A DNA stretch of 54,295 nucleotides, taken from Candidatus Saccharibacteria bacterium UBA5170 (lineage in GTDB: Bacteria > Patescibacteriota > Saccharimonadia > Saccharimonadales > Saccharimonadaceae). Shown here one piece after another: positions 29,937 to 39,007 of the stretch. Position numbers and translations under genes: made by a program. The stretch spans positions 252,131-306,425 of the forward strand of contig DHWY01000003.1 in NCBI GenBank assembly GCA_002413425.1. The letters are read 5' to 3'. Below the pieces are notes generated by a model. That model worked only from the letters and a program-made list of their open reading frames with translations. It was not told the origin of the DNA and did not search any database. Numbering within the stretch: the first letter of the stretch is position 1; each line of letters opens with the position of its first letter.

Positions 29937-29942
29937 TATACT
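29937..29942 (+). promoter_or_regulatory. -10 box (TATACT) of rpiB
   Basis: TATACT ends 6 nt before the rpiB ATG, 12 bp after the gap stop; no ribosome-binding site. Confidence 0.45.
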
Positions 29943-29948
29943 TTAATT

Positions 29949-30398
29949 ATGAAGATATATCTAGGCAGCGATCACATGGGTTTCCACTTAAAAGAAAAAG
30001 TTTTTGCGTACCTTGCAAAACATGACTACGATGTCCAAGATGTCGGCGATGAAATACTGGATCCCAACGATGACTTTCCAGAGTTTGCCCAGGCGGCGGC
30101 GCTACAGGTTATTGGCAGTCTCGACAAAGACCCGCGAGCGATTTTACTATGTGGGGGAGGTCAAGGTATGGCGATGGCCGCCAATCGTTTCCGTGGCATT
30201 CGCGCCAGTGTGATTTGGGATGCCTATGAGGCCAAGATGACTCGTAACGATAACGACAGTAATGTCCTGTGTTTGCCCGCCCGTGTGCTTGAGGATGACG
30301 ATAAGGCATGGCAAGGCATTCTTGAAACGTGGTTAAGTACGCCGTTTGCGACAGCCGTGCGTTACAAAAGACGCAACGCGCAGATCGATGAACTTTAG
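29949..30398 (+). CDS. rpiB: Ribose-5-phosphate isomerase B
   Basis: 149 residues. The family start M-K-I-Y-L-G-S-D-H-M-G-F-H-L-K holds the ring-opening Asp-His, and the catalytic loop L-C-G-G-G-Q-G-M-A-M-A-A-N-R has the Cys base at about 65. It converts ribulose-5-P and ribose-5-P in the pentose phosphate pathway. rpe follows 3 bp later. Confidence 0.94.
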   Translation: MKIYLGSDHMGFHLKEKVFAYLAKHDYDVQDVGDEILDPNDDFPEFAQAAALQVIGSLDKDPRAILLCGGGQGMAMAANRFRGIRASVIWDAYEAKMTRNDNDSNVLCLPARVLEDDDKAWQGILETWLSTPFATAVRYKRRNAQIDEL

Positions 30399-30401
30399 AT
30401 T

Positions 30402-31046
30402 ATGAGTGTGATTGCACCGTGCATTACGGTTGAAACTGCCGAGGAGTATAAGGCGACGGTTGAGCGCTTGCATCCTTTCGCCCAGCGGGTTCACATTGAC
30501 ATTAGCGATGGTGAGTTCGCGCCAGCCTTCCTACTCGGTGAAGCTCAGATATGGTGGCCAAAAGAGTGGATAGTTGATATTCACGCTATGGTGGCCCGTC
30601 CAGCCGAACACCTTTTGGCGCTGATTGCCCTAAAACCGAACCTGATTACGTTCCACGTCGAGACGGGAGTTAATCTCTTGCCAATTATGGAGCAGGTTAA
30701 GAAAGCCGGTATTAAAGTTGGTATCGCACTTCTCAGGCCAACCGTGCCATCAACCGTCAATGCGATGATTCAAGCCGCTGATCACGTCTTGATATTTAGT
30801 GGCGATTTGGGACATTACGGCGGCAGCGCCAGCTTGATGCAGCTAGAAAAAGTCCGCCTTATAAAGGCGATTAATCCGAACGTTGAAATTGGCTGGGACG
30901 GTGGTGTGAGCACTGATAATGCTTATACACTTACCCAAGGCGGTGTCGACGTGCTTAACACGGGCGGCGCAATCGCCAAAGCCGATGATCCTGCTGACGC
31001 TTATGCTACACTTGTAAGAGAAATCAACAAACACGGAGTAATTTAG
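30402..31046 (+). CDS. rpe: Ribulose-phosphate 3-epimerase
   Basis: 214-residue TIM barrel interconverting ribulose-5-P and xylulose-5-P. Motifs: I-A-P-C at the start, H-I-D-I-S-D-G-E-F-A-P (31-41, metal ligands), VDIHAMVA, ITFHVE, and I-G-W-D-G-G-V-S (about 165-172). It is somewhat divergent from the E. coli type (Ile-Asp-Ile in place of the usual Val-Asp-Val-Met), but all metal-binding His/Asp positions are present. Confidence 0.88.
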   Translation: MSVIAPCITVETAEEYKATVERLHPFAQRVHIDISDGEFAPAFLLGEAQIWWPKEWIVDIHAMVARPAEHLLALIALKPNLITFHVETGVNLLPIMEQVKKAGIKVGIALLRPTVPSTVNAMIQAADHVLIFSGDLGHYGGSASLMQLEKVRLIKAINPNVEIGWDGGVSTDNAYTLTQGGVDVLNTGGAIAKADDPADAYATLVREINKHGVI

Positions 31047-31915
31047 TGGTGAGTGGGCAACTAACGATTACACAACTGGAGCACAAGGCGAACGATATTC
31101 GAGAGGATATTATTCGTATGTTACTAGCTGCCGGTAGCGGGCACAGCGCTGGTCCACTCGGGCTGGCTGACATTTTTGCGGCGCTTTATTTTAATATCTT
31201 GAATTTCGATCCGAAAAATCCTGAATGGAAAGATCGGGACGTTTTCTTTTTGAGTAATGGCCACACAATCCCAGTTCAATATGCGGCGATGGCCGAGGCA
31301 GGTTATTTCGACAAAGAAGAGCTATTAACACTTCGAAAACTCGGTAGTCGCTTGCAGGGTCACCCAGAACGAGAACGCTTGCCGGGTCTCGAGAACACCA
31401 GCGGGCCTTTGGGTAGCGGCTTGTCCCAGGCTGCCGGCTACGCTTATGCGCTCGAGTATCTTGATAATAGCAAGCACCGTTTTGTCTATACTGTTATGGG
31501 TGACGGCGAACTGGACGAAGGCAATATTTGGGAAGCGGCCATGTTTGCCGGCAAATACAAACTGTCGCAATTGATTGCTTTTGTTGATCGTAACAATATA
31601 CAGATTGATGGCAATACCGAGGACGTTATGCCACTTGAGGATCTTCGTGGTAAATGGGAATCATTTGGTTGGCATGTGTTAGAAATTGATGGACATAATA
31701 TTGAAAGTATTATCGATGCGGCCAGCATGGGTCGAGCTATTTCTAATAGGCCAACGGTAATCATTGCTCACACCATCCCAGGTAAAGGTGTCGATTTTAT
31801 GGAATTTGACTTTAAATGGCATGGCATACCGCCAAATAGCGATGAAGCTAAAGCAGCTTTGCATAAGTTACGCACACTTGACGGCCAGATTACCCATGAA
31901 GGAGCTGGTATATGA
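31046..31915 (+). CDS. tktN: Transketolase, N-terminal (thiamine-diphosphate) subunit
   Basis: 289 residues, the first half of a two-part transketolase. It binds ThDP: GSGHSAGPLGLADI (about 29-42), G-H at the pyrophosphate site, and the G-D-G-E-L-D-E-G-N...N ThDP motif (about 152-180). It acts with the downstream gene to move two-carbon units between sugar phosphates. The start is GTG (31046) or the next GTG (31049). The stop overlaps the next ATG (ATGA), coupling the subunits. Confidence 0.92.
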   Translation: MVSGQLTITQLEHKANDIREDIIRMLLAAGSGHSAGPLGLADIFAALYFNILNFDPKNPEWKDRDVFFLSNGHTIPVQYAAMAEAGYFDKEELLTLRKLGSRLQGHPERERLPGLENTSGPLGSGLSQAAGYAYALEYLDNSKHRFVYTVMGDGELDEGNIWEAAMFAGKYKLSQLIAFVDRNNIQIDGNTEDVMPLEDLRGKWESFGWHVLEIDGHNIESIIDAASMGRAISNRPTVIIAHTIPGKGVDFMEFDFKWHGIPPNSDEAKAALHKLRTLDGQITHEGAGI

Positions 31916-32910
31916 ATCAGTACAGCCTGAGTGACGATCTATTTAGTGACGACGTGAAACGCGAGCCGATTCGAGCCGGTTTCGGAAGAGGTCTGCGAGC
32001 TGCCGGTGAGGCCAATGATGCCATTGTTGCGCTTTGCGCCGACCTAACAGAAAGTACCCAGATGCACCTTTTCAGGGAAGCCTTTCCAAAGCGATTCATT
32101 GAAATTGGTATCGCCGAACAAAACCTCGTCACTGTCGCATCGGGTCTGGCACGGGCTGGTAAAATTCCGTTTACAAGCAGCTATGCAGCCTTTAGTCCGG
32201 GGCGAAACTGGGAGCAGATTCGCACGACAATCGCCCTCAATAATCAGCCGGTAAAAATTGTCGGATCCCATGCTGGAGTGAGTGTTGGTCCTGACGGTGC
32301 TACCCATCAGATGCTTGAAGATATTGCGTTGATGCGGGTGATACCTAATATGATCGTGATTGTGCCTGGTGATAGTCTAGAGGCCGAGAAGGCTACGCGG
32401 GCAATCGCCGAGAACGGCAAACCAAGTTATCTCCGTCTCGCTCGCGAAAAGAGCCCGATCTTTAGTACACTCGATTCACCGTTTGAAGTCGGTAAAGCAT
32501 ATGTACTGCGTGAGGGGCGCGACATTAGCCTGCTTGGTACGGGTTTGATGACCTACCAACTGCTCGTAGCTGCCAAGATTTTGGCCGATCAAGGCATTGA
32601 CGCCGAAGTTGTCCACGTTCCAACCATTAAACCGCTCGATGCGGAAACAATCTTGGCCAGTGTTCGAAGGACCGGACGCGTCCTGACGGCCGAAGAGGCT
32701 CAGATTAACGGAGGTTTTGGTGGCGCGGTTGCCGAGCTGCTATCCGAAAATTTACCAACACCCCTGAAACGTGTCGGTATGCAAGATCGCTTTGGCGAAA
32801 GTGGCGCTCCGGACGAACTATTGGAATATTTCGGATTAACGGGTGGCCGTATTGCGGAAATTACTAAAGAATTTGTTAACAATACCGCACAATATCACCG
32901 AGAATACTAA
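31912..32910 (+). CDS. tktC: Transketolase, C-terminal (Pyr and C-terminal domain) subunit
   Basis: 332 residues. The pyrimidine-binding domain has the key Glu in I-G-I-A-E-Q-N-L (about 65-72), and the C-terminal domain includes TGLMTYQLLVAAKIL and the VLTAEEAQINGGFG stretch. ATG overlaps tktN by 4 bp. Split transketolases are common in archaea and in some bacteria; the active site forms between the two proteins. Confidence 0.92.
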   Translation: MNQYSLSDDLFSDDVKREPIRAGFGRGLRAAGEANDAIVALCADLTESTQMHLFREAFPKRFIEIGIAEQNLVTVASGLARAGKIPFTSSYAAFSPGRNWEQIRTTIALNNQPVKIVGSHAGVSVGPDGATHQMLEDIALMRVIPNMIVIVPGDSLEAEKATRAIAENGKPSYLRLAREKSPIFSTLDSPFEVGKAYVLREGRDISLLGTGLMTYQLLVAAKILADQGIDAEVVHVPTIKPLDAETILASVRRTGRVLTAEEAQINGGFGGAVAELLSENLPTPLKRVGMQDRFGESGAPDELLEYFGLTGGRIAEITKEFVNNTAQYHREY

Positions 32911-32923
32911 AGGAGACAAATTT

Positions 32924-33835
32924 ATGGGCTTAACTATCAACCAAATTCGTGAAAATACTACCAGGGCTCGTCACCTTATGCAGCGAAGTCGAGCGCAGCA
33001 TTTCGCAGTCGGAGCTTTTAATATCGATAACCAAGAAACATTAATCGCGGTTGTTCAAGCCGCACAAAAACTGAACGCTCCGGTTCTGGTGGAAGTAAGC
33101 GACGGGGAAGTAAAGGCGCTCGGGCTTGAAAATATTCGCGACCTGGTTGACAACTACAAACTTCAATATGGCGTCGAGATCTATATTAATCTTGACCATA
33201 GCCCAACGGTCGAAGATTGCAAACGCGCCATAGATGTTGGTTTTGAGTTTATTCATATCGATATTTCACAAGCCAACCATGAGGCCTCAACTGAAGAGAT
33301 TATCGACAGAACAAAAGAAGTGGTTGAGTACGCCAAATTTACCGGTGCGCTTGTTGAAAGTGAGCCACATTATTTTGGTGGTTCATCGAACGTTCATACC
33401 GAAACGATTGATTATGAAGAGATCAAAAAAACCTTTAGTACGCCTGAGGCTACCAAGTCTTTTGTCGAGGCAACGGGTATCGATACCTATGCGGCGGCGG
33501 TTGGGAATTTACACGGTAAATATCCGGTCCCAAAAGAACTTGATCTGGATTTATTGCAGCAAATTCGCGATTCGGTCACGTGCCAGATAAGCCTCCATGG
33601 CGGAAGCGGTACGCCTCTGCATTATTTTGAAGAAGCTGCAAAAATTGGGGTGAGTAAAATCAATATTAATAGTGATATGCGCTACGCATTTCGCAAGGAG
33701 CTTGAGAAAGTTCTTGCCGAAAACCCAGATGAATATGCCGTTGTTAAATTAATGCCACATGTTTACAGCGCTGTCGAGGCTGTTGTAGAGGAAAAAATTA
33801 ACGCTTTTGGCAGTGCCGGTAAGGCAGTCTCGTAA
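32924..33835 (+). CDS. fba: Class II fructose-bisphosphate aldolase
   Basis: 303 residues from ATG 32924, chosen because AAGGAG stands 8 nt upstream. The zinc-binding and catalytic residues are in L-D-H-S-P-T-V-E-D-C (about 86-95), GALVESEPHYFGG, and the LHGGSGTP and KININSDMRYAF phosphate-binding loops. Reaction: FBP to DHAP plus GAP, or the related tagatose/other bisphosphates. It directly follows the transketolase and precedes two sugar kinases. Confidence 0.92.
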   Translation: MGLTINQIRENTTRARHLMQRSRAQHFAVGAFNIDNQETLIAVVQAAQKLNAPVLVEVSDGEVKALGLENIRDLVDNYKLQYGVEIYINLDHSPTVEDCKRAIDVGFEFIHIDISQANHEASTEEIIDRTKEVVEYAKFTGALVESEPHYFGGSSNVHTETIDYEEIKKTFSTPEATKSFVEATGIDTYAAAVGNLHGKYPVPKELDLDLLQQIRDSVTCQISLHGGSGTPLHYFEEAAKIGVSKININSDMRYAFRKELEKVLAENPDEYAVVKLMPHVYSAVEAVVEEKINAFGSAGKAVS

Positions 33836-33837
33836 CT

Positions 33838-34803
33838 ATGTCTATTGTGACTATTGTGACCATCGGTAAAGCCACTCAAGATGTATTTTTGAAGAGCTCG
33901 AAGGCCTTCGAGCCACACAAGCACAAGGGCATGCTCTATGAAGAGTTACCTCTTGGCCAAAAACTCGATCTCGACGAGGTTATTTTTACGACCGGTGGGA
34001 ACGTGACAAACGCAGCGGTGACTTTTGCCCGACAAGGCCTTCACAGTAAATATATCTGGGCGCTTGGTTCGGACGTTTCAAGTCGAGCTATATTACAGGC
34101 ACTTGATAGCGATGGCATAGACACCGGTGGCGTCGTTCAACACGAAAGCTATCGTGCCAGTTATTCAACCATTCTTCTATCTAGTAGCGGAGAACGAACT
34201 ATTTTAAACTATCATGGCACGGATCTGGCCGATGACGGAAAGTTACTTGATTTAAACATTCTCGCATCAGCCGATTGGGTGTACTTGTCGGCCCTTGGCA
34301 ATATAGACTTATTAGAAGTAATTATCACAAAATGTGCTGAATATGGCGTAAAAGTAATGCTTAATCCTGCCGGCTCGGAGTTAAAAGAAATATCAAAACT
34401 TAAGGCGTTGCTTGAAGACGTCACAGTTCTAGCGGTGAATAAAGAGGAAGCTCAACAAATTGTCGAAGGTCAATCGATTGAAGAACTTGCCCGACATGTG
34501 ACGCACTATTGTCCGGTTGCGATTGTGTCCGATGGTCCTCATGGTGCAGCCACGACTGATGGTAAAAGTGTTGTGATGTCGGGAATGTACGAAGAAGTTC
34601 CGGTTATTGATCGAACTGGTGCCGGTGACGCTTTTGGTTCTGGATTTTTGAGTCAGTTTGCACAAGAAAAATCGCTAAAGGATTCGATTGTATTTGCCAG
34701 TGCCAATTCAACATCAGTGGTTGGGCAAATTGGAGCCAAAGCGGGAATTTTACATTTAGGTGTCACGTTGCACGACATGCCCCTAAAGGAGAAACCTTTC
34801 TAG
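33838..34803 (+). CDS. PfkB-family sugar kinase
   Basis: 321 residues of the ribokinase/PfkB fold. The N-terminal G-G-N-V-T-N-A-A pattern (about 53-60) and the C-terminal D-R-T-G-A-G-D-A-F-G-S-G-F motif (catalytic Asp in GAGD) are intact. Its position right after the aldolase suggests fructose-6-phosphate phosphorylation (a PfkB-type phosphofructokinase), but substrates in this family vary and cannot be read from sequence. Confidence 0.88.
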   Translation: MSIVTIVTIGKATQDVFLKSSKAFEPHKHKGMLYEELPLGQKLDLDEVIFTTGGNVTNAAVTFARQGLHSKYIWALGSDVSSRAILQALDSDGIDTGGVVQHESYRASYSTILLSSSGERTILNYHGTDLADDGKLLDLNILASADWVYLSALGNIDLLEVIITKCAEYGVKVMLNPAGSELKEISKLKALLEDVTVLAVNKEEAQQIVEGQSIEELARHVTHYCPVAIVSDGPHGAATTDGKSVVMSGMYEEVPVIDRTGAGDAFGSGFLSQFAQEKSLKDSIVFASANSTSVVGQIGAKAGILHLGVTLHDMPLKEKPF

Positions 34804-34812
34804 GAAAACATT

Positions 34813-36339
34813 ATGGCAAAATTTTTACAACGCTTACTGGAAATTGACGAGCCACTTTTTAGTGTTGGCATGAATCAGCTTGAAAAGGCGACTGGTTATA
34901 GTGGCGTCGATACGCGTTTAATTGCCGACATTACCCACAGTGCCCACGCCATTATGAGAAGGCTGGGGCTTGATCCTGCCGACAGTACTGGCAGAGAACT
35001 CTACCAGGCGCTCATAAGTACGGTTAAACGTGGTACATCCGAGGCGCTACTGCTTGATACAGACTATGTTTTACTCTCTTTTGAGGGTAACGTTGTCTCT
35101 TTCAACTTAATTGATGTTATCGAAAATAGTCATCACGAGTTAGCGTACGAACAGCGCATTATGAGTCACGGAAGACGCAGTTTGCGTGGTGAAATCGTAC
35201 AGCGCTATCTCGAACACTCCAGAACTGACGATGGCGTGATACGAGACCAGGCGACTGGGATCGGTCTACTGCCCGAAGCGGATAAATGGTATAACGAGAT
35301 CAATGATAGTCATGCGCAGCCGAAGGAACAGGCTAACCATACCGTGCCACTTATTTTGAGTATCGGTGATATTGTGACTGACGCTTTTATTGCCTTGCGT
35401 GAGGATCAGGCTGAAGTAACGACTGACGAGCATGGCATTCATCGACTGAGTATGGAGTTTGGTTCAAAACCGCCGTATGATCATGTCGATATCGTCCAGG
35501 CAGTAGGCAACAGTGCCAACGCCGCCGTATCATTTACGCGCTTGGGGCTTCGAGCCGGCCTCATGGCGTATCTCGGAAGCGACCAGGCAGGCAAAGACTC
35601 GCTTGATTACTTGGCAAGCGAAAAGGTCGATACGACGACGGTGTCTGTCCAGTCGGGGCTAAAATCAAATTATCATTTTGCGCTTCGCTACGGTGCCGAT
35701 CGCACGATTCTAATTAAATACGAAGACTATAATTACGCGTGGCAAACTCCAATTGAAACGCCTGACTGGATATATCTGAGTATGATTAGCAAATCAGCCT
35801 GGCAATTACACGAAGACCTCCTTGGTTACTTAATTGAACATCCAGATATTAAATTAGTATTTCAACCAGGTACATTCCATTTTGAATGGGGTATCGAAAA
35901 ACTGGCCGCTATTTATGAGCGATCACATATTGTCTTTATGAACCGCGAGGAGGCAGCGCTTGTCACTGGGAAAGGGCTTGAATCAGTTCAAGCGTTAGCC
36001 GACGGTCTTCATGGGCTTGGTCCTAAGATTGTCGTTATTACCGATGGTCCGAATGGGGCTTATGCTTCCGATGGTGAGAGATTACTGGTTATGCCGAATT
36101 ACCCTGACCCCGCACCGCCGTATGACCGAACGGGGGCGGGGGATGCTTTTGCTTCAACTGTCGTGGCCGCATTAGCATTAGGCGAAACACTCGAGACGGC
36201 TCTGTCGTGGGCGCCGATTAATTCTATGAGTGTTGTCCAAAAACTTGGTGCGCAAGCAGGGTTATTGAGGCCCGATGAATTACAAAAACTTCTCGACGTC
36301 GCTCCAGAAGATTATATTGCAAAGGAGTTCAAAGGATGA
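34813..36339 (+). CDS. PfkB-family kinase with an extra N-terminal domain
   Basis: 508 residues. Residues about 180-500 form a second PfkB-type kinase (VGNSANAAVSFTRLGL, AYLGSDQAGKD, then Y-D-R-T-G-A-G-D-A-F-A-S near 444). Residues 1-170 are a separate helical domain (MAKFLQRLLEIDEPLF...GRELYQALISTVKRG...) that I do not recognise and that ordinary PfkB kinases lack. AGGA precedes the ATG by about 7 nt. The stop overlaps the next gene's ATG. A regulator or partner-binding role for the N-terminal part is a guess. Confidence 0.85.
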   Translation: MAKFLQRLLEIDEPLFSVGMNQLEKATGYSGVDTRLIADITHSAHAIMRRLGLDPADSTGRELYQALISTVKRGTSEALLLDTDYVLLSFEGNVVSFNLIDVIENSHHELAYEQRIMSHGRRSLRGEIVQRYLEHSRTDDGVIRDQATGIGLLPEADKWYNEINDSHAQPKEQANHTVPLILSIGDIVTDAFIALREDQAEVTTDEHGIHRLSMEFGSKPPYDHVDIVQAVGNSANAAVSFTRLGLRAGLMAYLGSDQAGKDSLDYLASEKVDTTTVSVQSGLKSNYHFALRYGADRTILIKYEDYNYAWQTPIETPDWIYLSMISKSAWQLHEDLLGYLIEHPDIKLVFQPGTFHFEWGIEKLAAIYERSHIVFMNREEAALVTGKGLESVQALADGLHGLGPKIVVITDGPNGAYASDGERLLVMPNYPDPAPPYDRTGAGDAFASTVVAALALGETLETALSWAPINSMSVVQKLGAQAGLLRPDELQKLLDVAPEDYIAKEFKG

Positions 36340-36944
36340 AGTATCAAATATGTGTGTCGGGTGCAGCAGCTGGTGATACCGTACAGGCAGCCCATCAACT
36401 TGCTTTTGACCTTGGTAAATTAATTGCCCAACAAGGTAAAACTCTTATCACGGGTGCGACCGTCGGCTTACCTTGGTACGCCGCTCAAGGAGCGTTTAGT
36501 GTGCAGGGTAAACGTGGTGTCTCAATCGGATTTTCTCCGGCTAGTTCATTCCGCGAACATGTGACTGTCTATAAATTACCGACGGTCGAGTTTGACTATA
36601 TCAACTTTACCGGCATGGCGTACGTTGGCCGTGATGTTCACCTGGTCCGCAGTAGTGATGCCGTCATTACAGTCGGTGGTCGTATGGGTAGCCTGCATGA
36701 GCTTTCGACGGCACTTGAAAGTCGAAAAGTGTGCGGAGTTCTTTTGGGAAGTGGTGGACTGGCAGATTATATTCCGACATTGCTCGAACACATTGATGCT
36801 CCAGGTAGCAAAGATATTATTTACGACACTGATCCGGAGCGATTGCTGAACAAGGTTATAGCGGCCCTTGATAAAAAATATATTGATTTTGTGCATAATG
36901 GCGACGACCGTCATATTTCCGGAAATCGGGCTGGTAGGGGCTAG
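36336..36944 (+). CDS. LOG/SLOG-like Rossmann nucleotide-binding protein
   Basis: 202 residues with the TIGR00725/LOG-like pattern: an early GAAAGDTVQAA, GKTLITGATVGLPWYAAQGA, and G-G-R-M-G-S-L-H-E-L-S-T-A (about 110-122), the counterpart of the PGGxGTxxE motif of lysine-decarboxylase-like proteins. Such proteins bind nucleotides; some are cytokinin-activating phosphoribohydrolases, others sensors. The strict PGGxGT motif is altered, so the enzyme activity is unclear. ATG overlaps the upstream kinase (ATGA). Confidence 0.78.
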   Translation: MKYQICVSGAAAGDTVQAAHQLAFDLGKLIAQQGKTLITGATVGLPWYAAQGAFSVQGKRGVSIGFSPASSFREHVTVYKLPTVEFDYINFTGMAYVGRDVHLVRSSDAVITVGGRMGSLHELSTALESRKVCGVLLGSGGLADYIPTLLEHIDAPGSKDIIYDTDPERLLNKVIAALDKKYIDFVHNGDDRHISGNRAGRG

Positions 36945-36986
36945 CGCTGGCACACCGGAGGGTAGTGTGACGTGATGTAACTGGGG

Positions 36987-36992
36987 TATAAT
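36987..36992 (+). promoter_or_regulatory. -10 box (TATAAT) of uvrB
   Basis: A consensus TATAAT ends 8 nt before the uvrB ATG at 37001, with no ribosome-binding site. Confidence 0.6.
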
Positions 36993-37000
36993 AAGAAGTA

Positions 37001-38971
37001 ATGGACCAAAAGTTTCATCTTCAATCGCCCTTTCAGCCAACCGGCGATCAACCGACAGCTATCAAGCAATTACTTGAGGGTCTCAATAATGGTGTCCGCG
37101 AGCAAACTTTGATGGGAGTGACTGGGAGTGGTAAGACTTTTACGATGGCCAACATTATTCAGGACCGCCAAGTTCCGACGCTCGTCATGGCGCACAATAA
37201 GACGTTGGCGGCGCAGCTGTATAGCGAGTTTAAGGCCTTTTTCCCGGATAGCGAAGTCCACTATTTTGTCAGTTATTTTGATTATTATCAGCCAGAAGCC
37301 TACATGGCTAGCAGCGACACCTATATCGAAAAAGACAGTAAGATCAATGATGAGATTGACCGCTTGCGCCACGCCGCCACGACGGCACTGTTGACTCGGC
37401 GGGACACGATTATCGTTGCCAGCGTCAGTTGTATTTATGGTATTGGCTCGCCGGATGATTACTCGGCGATGGCGATTACACTCAAAACAGGCGAGCGACG
37501 ACAGCAAGATAAGTTTGTCCGTCAACTGACCGATATTCAGTATCAACGCAATGACATTGATTTTCACCGAGGCACCTTTCGGGTCCGGGGCGATATCGTC
37601 GACGTCTTTCCAGCCGGGAGTGACGTTGCCTACCGGACTGAGTTTTTTGGCGATCAAGTTGACCGTTTGACGCGGATTGATCCACTAACTGGCGAAATCC
37701 TGGCGGAACCGAGTGAAGTCAGCATTTTTCCAAGTAGCCACTACGTGACGCCGAAAGAAAAAATAGCTGCTGCGGTTGAGAATATCAAAAAAGAATTTGC
37801 TGAACGCCTCGAGTGGTTTGAAAGCCACGATAAGTTACTGGAAGCTCAACGTCTGGCTCAGCGCACAAAGTATGACATTGAGATGCTAGAAGAGACTGGT
37901 TTTGTCAAAGGCATTGAAAACTACAGCCGGTACCTCACCAATCGCGAACCTGGCGAACAACCGGCGACTTTGATGGATTATTTCGCCGACGATTTCTTAT
38001 TGTTAATTGATGAGAGTCATATGACATTGCCGCAAGTTCGCGGTATGTATAACGGTGACCGAGCACGCAAGGAAGTACTTGTTGAATATGGTTTTCGTAT
38101 GCCGTCGGCGCTCGATAACCGCCCGTTGACGTTTTCCGAATTTGACCGACATATTAATCAGGCCATTTATATGTCGGCCACTCCGGGCGAATACGAATTA
38201 GCTCATAGCCCGTCGCCCGTCGAGCAGGTGATTCGTCCGACCGGGTTGATTGACCCAGAGATTATCATTCGACCAACCAACGGACAAATTGATGATTTGG
38301 TTGCCGAGATCCGTGAACGGACTACCAAAAATCAGCGCGTGCTCGTTACGACTCTAACCAAGAGGATGGCTGAGGACCTGTCGGCTTATTTGCAGGAAAT
38401 CGATGTCAAGACGGCCTATATTCATAGCGAGGTGGATACGCTCGAACGGGGTGACATCCTAAAGGATCTTCGTATGGGCGTTTACGATGTCCTGGTCGGT
38501 ATTAACTTACTTCGTGAAGGGTTAGATTTACCCGAGGTCAGTATGGTTGCTATTATGGATGCCGACAAAGAAGGCTTCTTGCGCAGCGCCAATGCCCTGA
38601 TCCAGACCATTGGTCGGGCGGCGCGGCACCTGGAGGGTCGCGTCTATATGTACGCCGATCGGATTACCGATTCAATGCAAAAAGCCATCGATGAAACGAA
38701 TCGACGGCGCAGTATTCAAACAGCGTACAATATCGAGCACAACATCACCCCCGAAAGTATCGCCAAAGAAATCGACGAAGGACTGCGCTCGATTATTCCA
38801 AAAAAGGAAGATACGTCTCGAAAGCTTAACCTCAAGAAGATCCCGCGCGATGAATACGCCGGGCTTATCAAGGAACTTTCTGGTCAGATGGATTTTGCCA
38901 GCGCCAACTTGGAATTCGAAAAGGCGGCCGAGCTGCGGGACATGATTTCGGACATTCAGCAAAAAATGTGA
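37001..38971 (+). CDS. uvrB: Excinuclease ABC subunit B
   Basis: 656-residue helicase-like subunit of nucleotide excision repair that loads onto damage with UvrA and recruits UvrC. Walker A GVTGSGKT is at 39-46, the DNA-gripping beta-hairpin lies in Y-F-D-Y-Y-Q-P-E-A-Y (about 92-101), the helicase boxes run through DESHMTLPQ and GRAARHLEG, and the C-terminal UVR motif (about 620-655; MDFASANLEFEKAAELRD) is present. Full length. uvrA and uvrC are not in the window. Confidence 0.97.
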   Translation: MDQKFHLQSPFQPTGDQPTAIKQLLEGLNNGVREQTLMGVTGSGKTFTMANIIQDRQVPTLVMAHNKTLAAQLYSEFKAFFPDSEVHYFVSYFDYYQPEAYMASSDTYIEKDSKINDEIDRLRHAATTALLTRRDTIIVASVSCIYGIGSPDDYSAMAITLKTGERRQQDKFVRQLTDIQYQRNDIDFHRGTFRVRGDIVDVFPAGSDVAYRTEFFGDQVDRLTRIDPLTGEILAEPSEVSIFPSSHYVTPKEKIAAAVENIKKEFAERLEWFESHDKLLEAQRLAQRTKYDIEMLEETGFVKGIENYSRYLTNREPGEQPATLMDYFADDFLLLIDESHMTLPQVRGMYNGDRARKEVLVEYGFRMPSALDNRPLTFSEFDRHINQAIYMSATPGEYELAHSPSPVEQVIRPTGLIDPEIIIRPTNGQIDDLVAEIRERTTKNQRVLVTTLTKRMAEDLSAYLQEIDVKTAYIHSEVDTLERGDILKDLRMGVYDVLVGINLLREGLDLPEVSMVAIMDADKEGFLRSANALIQTIGRAARHLEGRVYMYADRITDSMQKAIDETNRRRSIQTAYNIEHNITPESIAKEIDEGLRSIIPKKEDTSRKLNLKKIPRDEYAGLIKELSGQMDFASANLEFEKAAELRDMISDIQQKM

Positions 38972-39007
38972 CAACAATAGAGTTTATGCTAGACTAACAT
39001 TATACTT

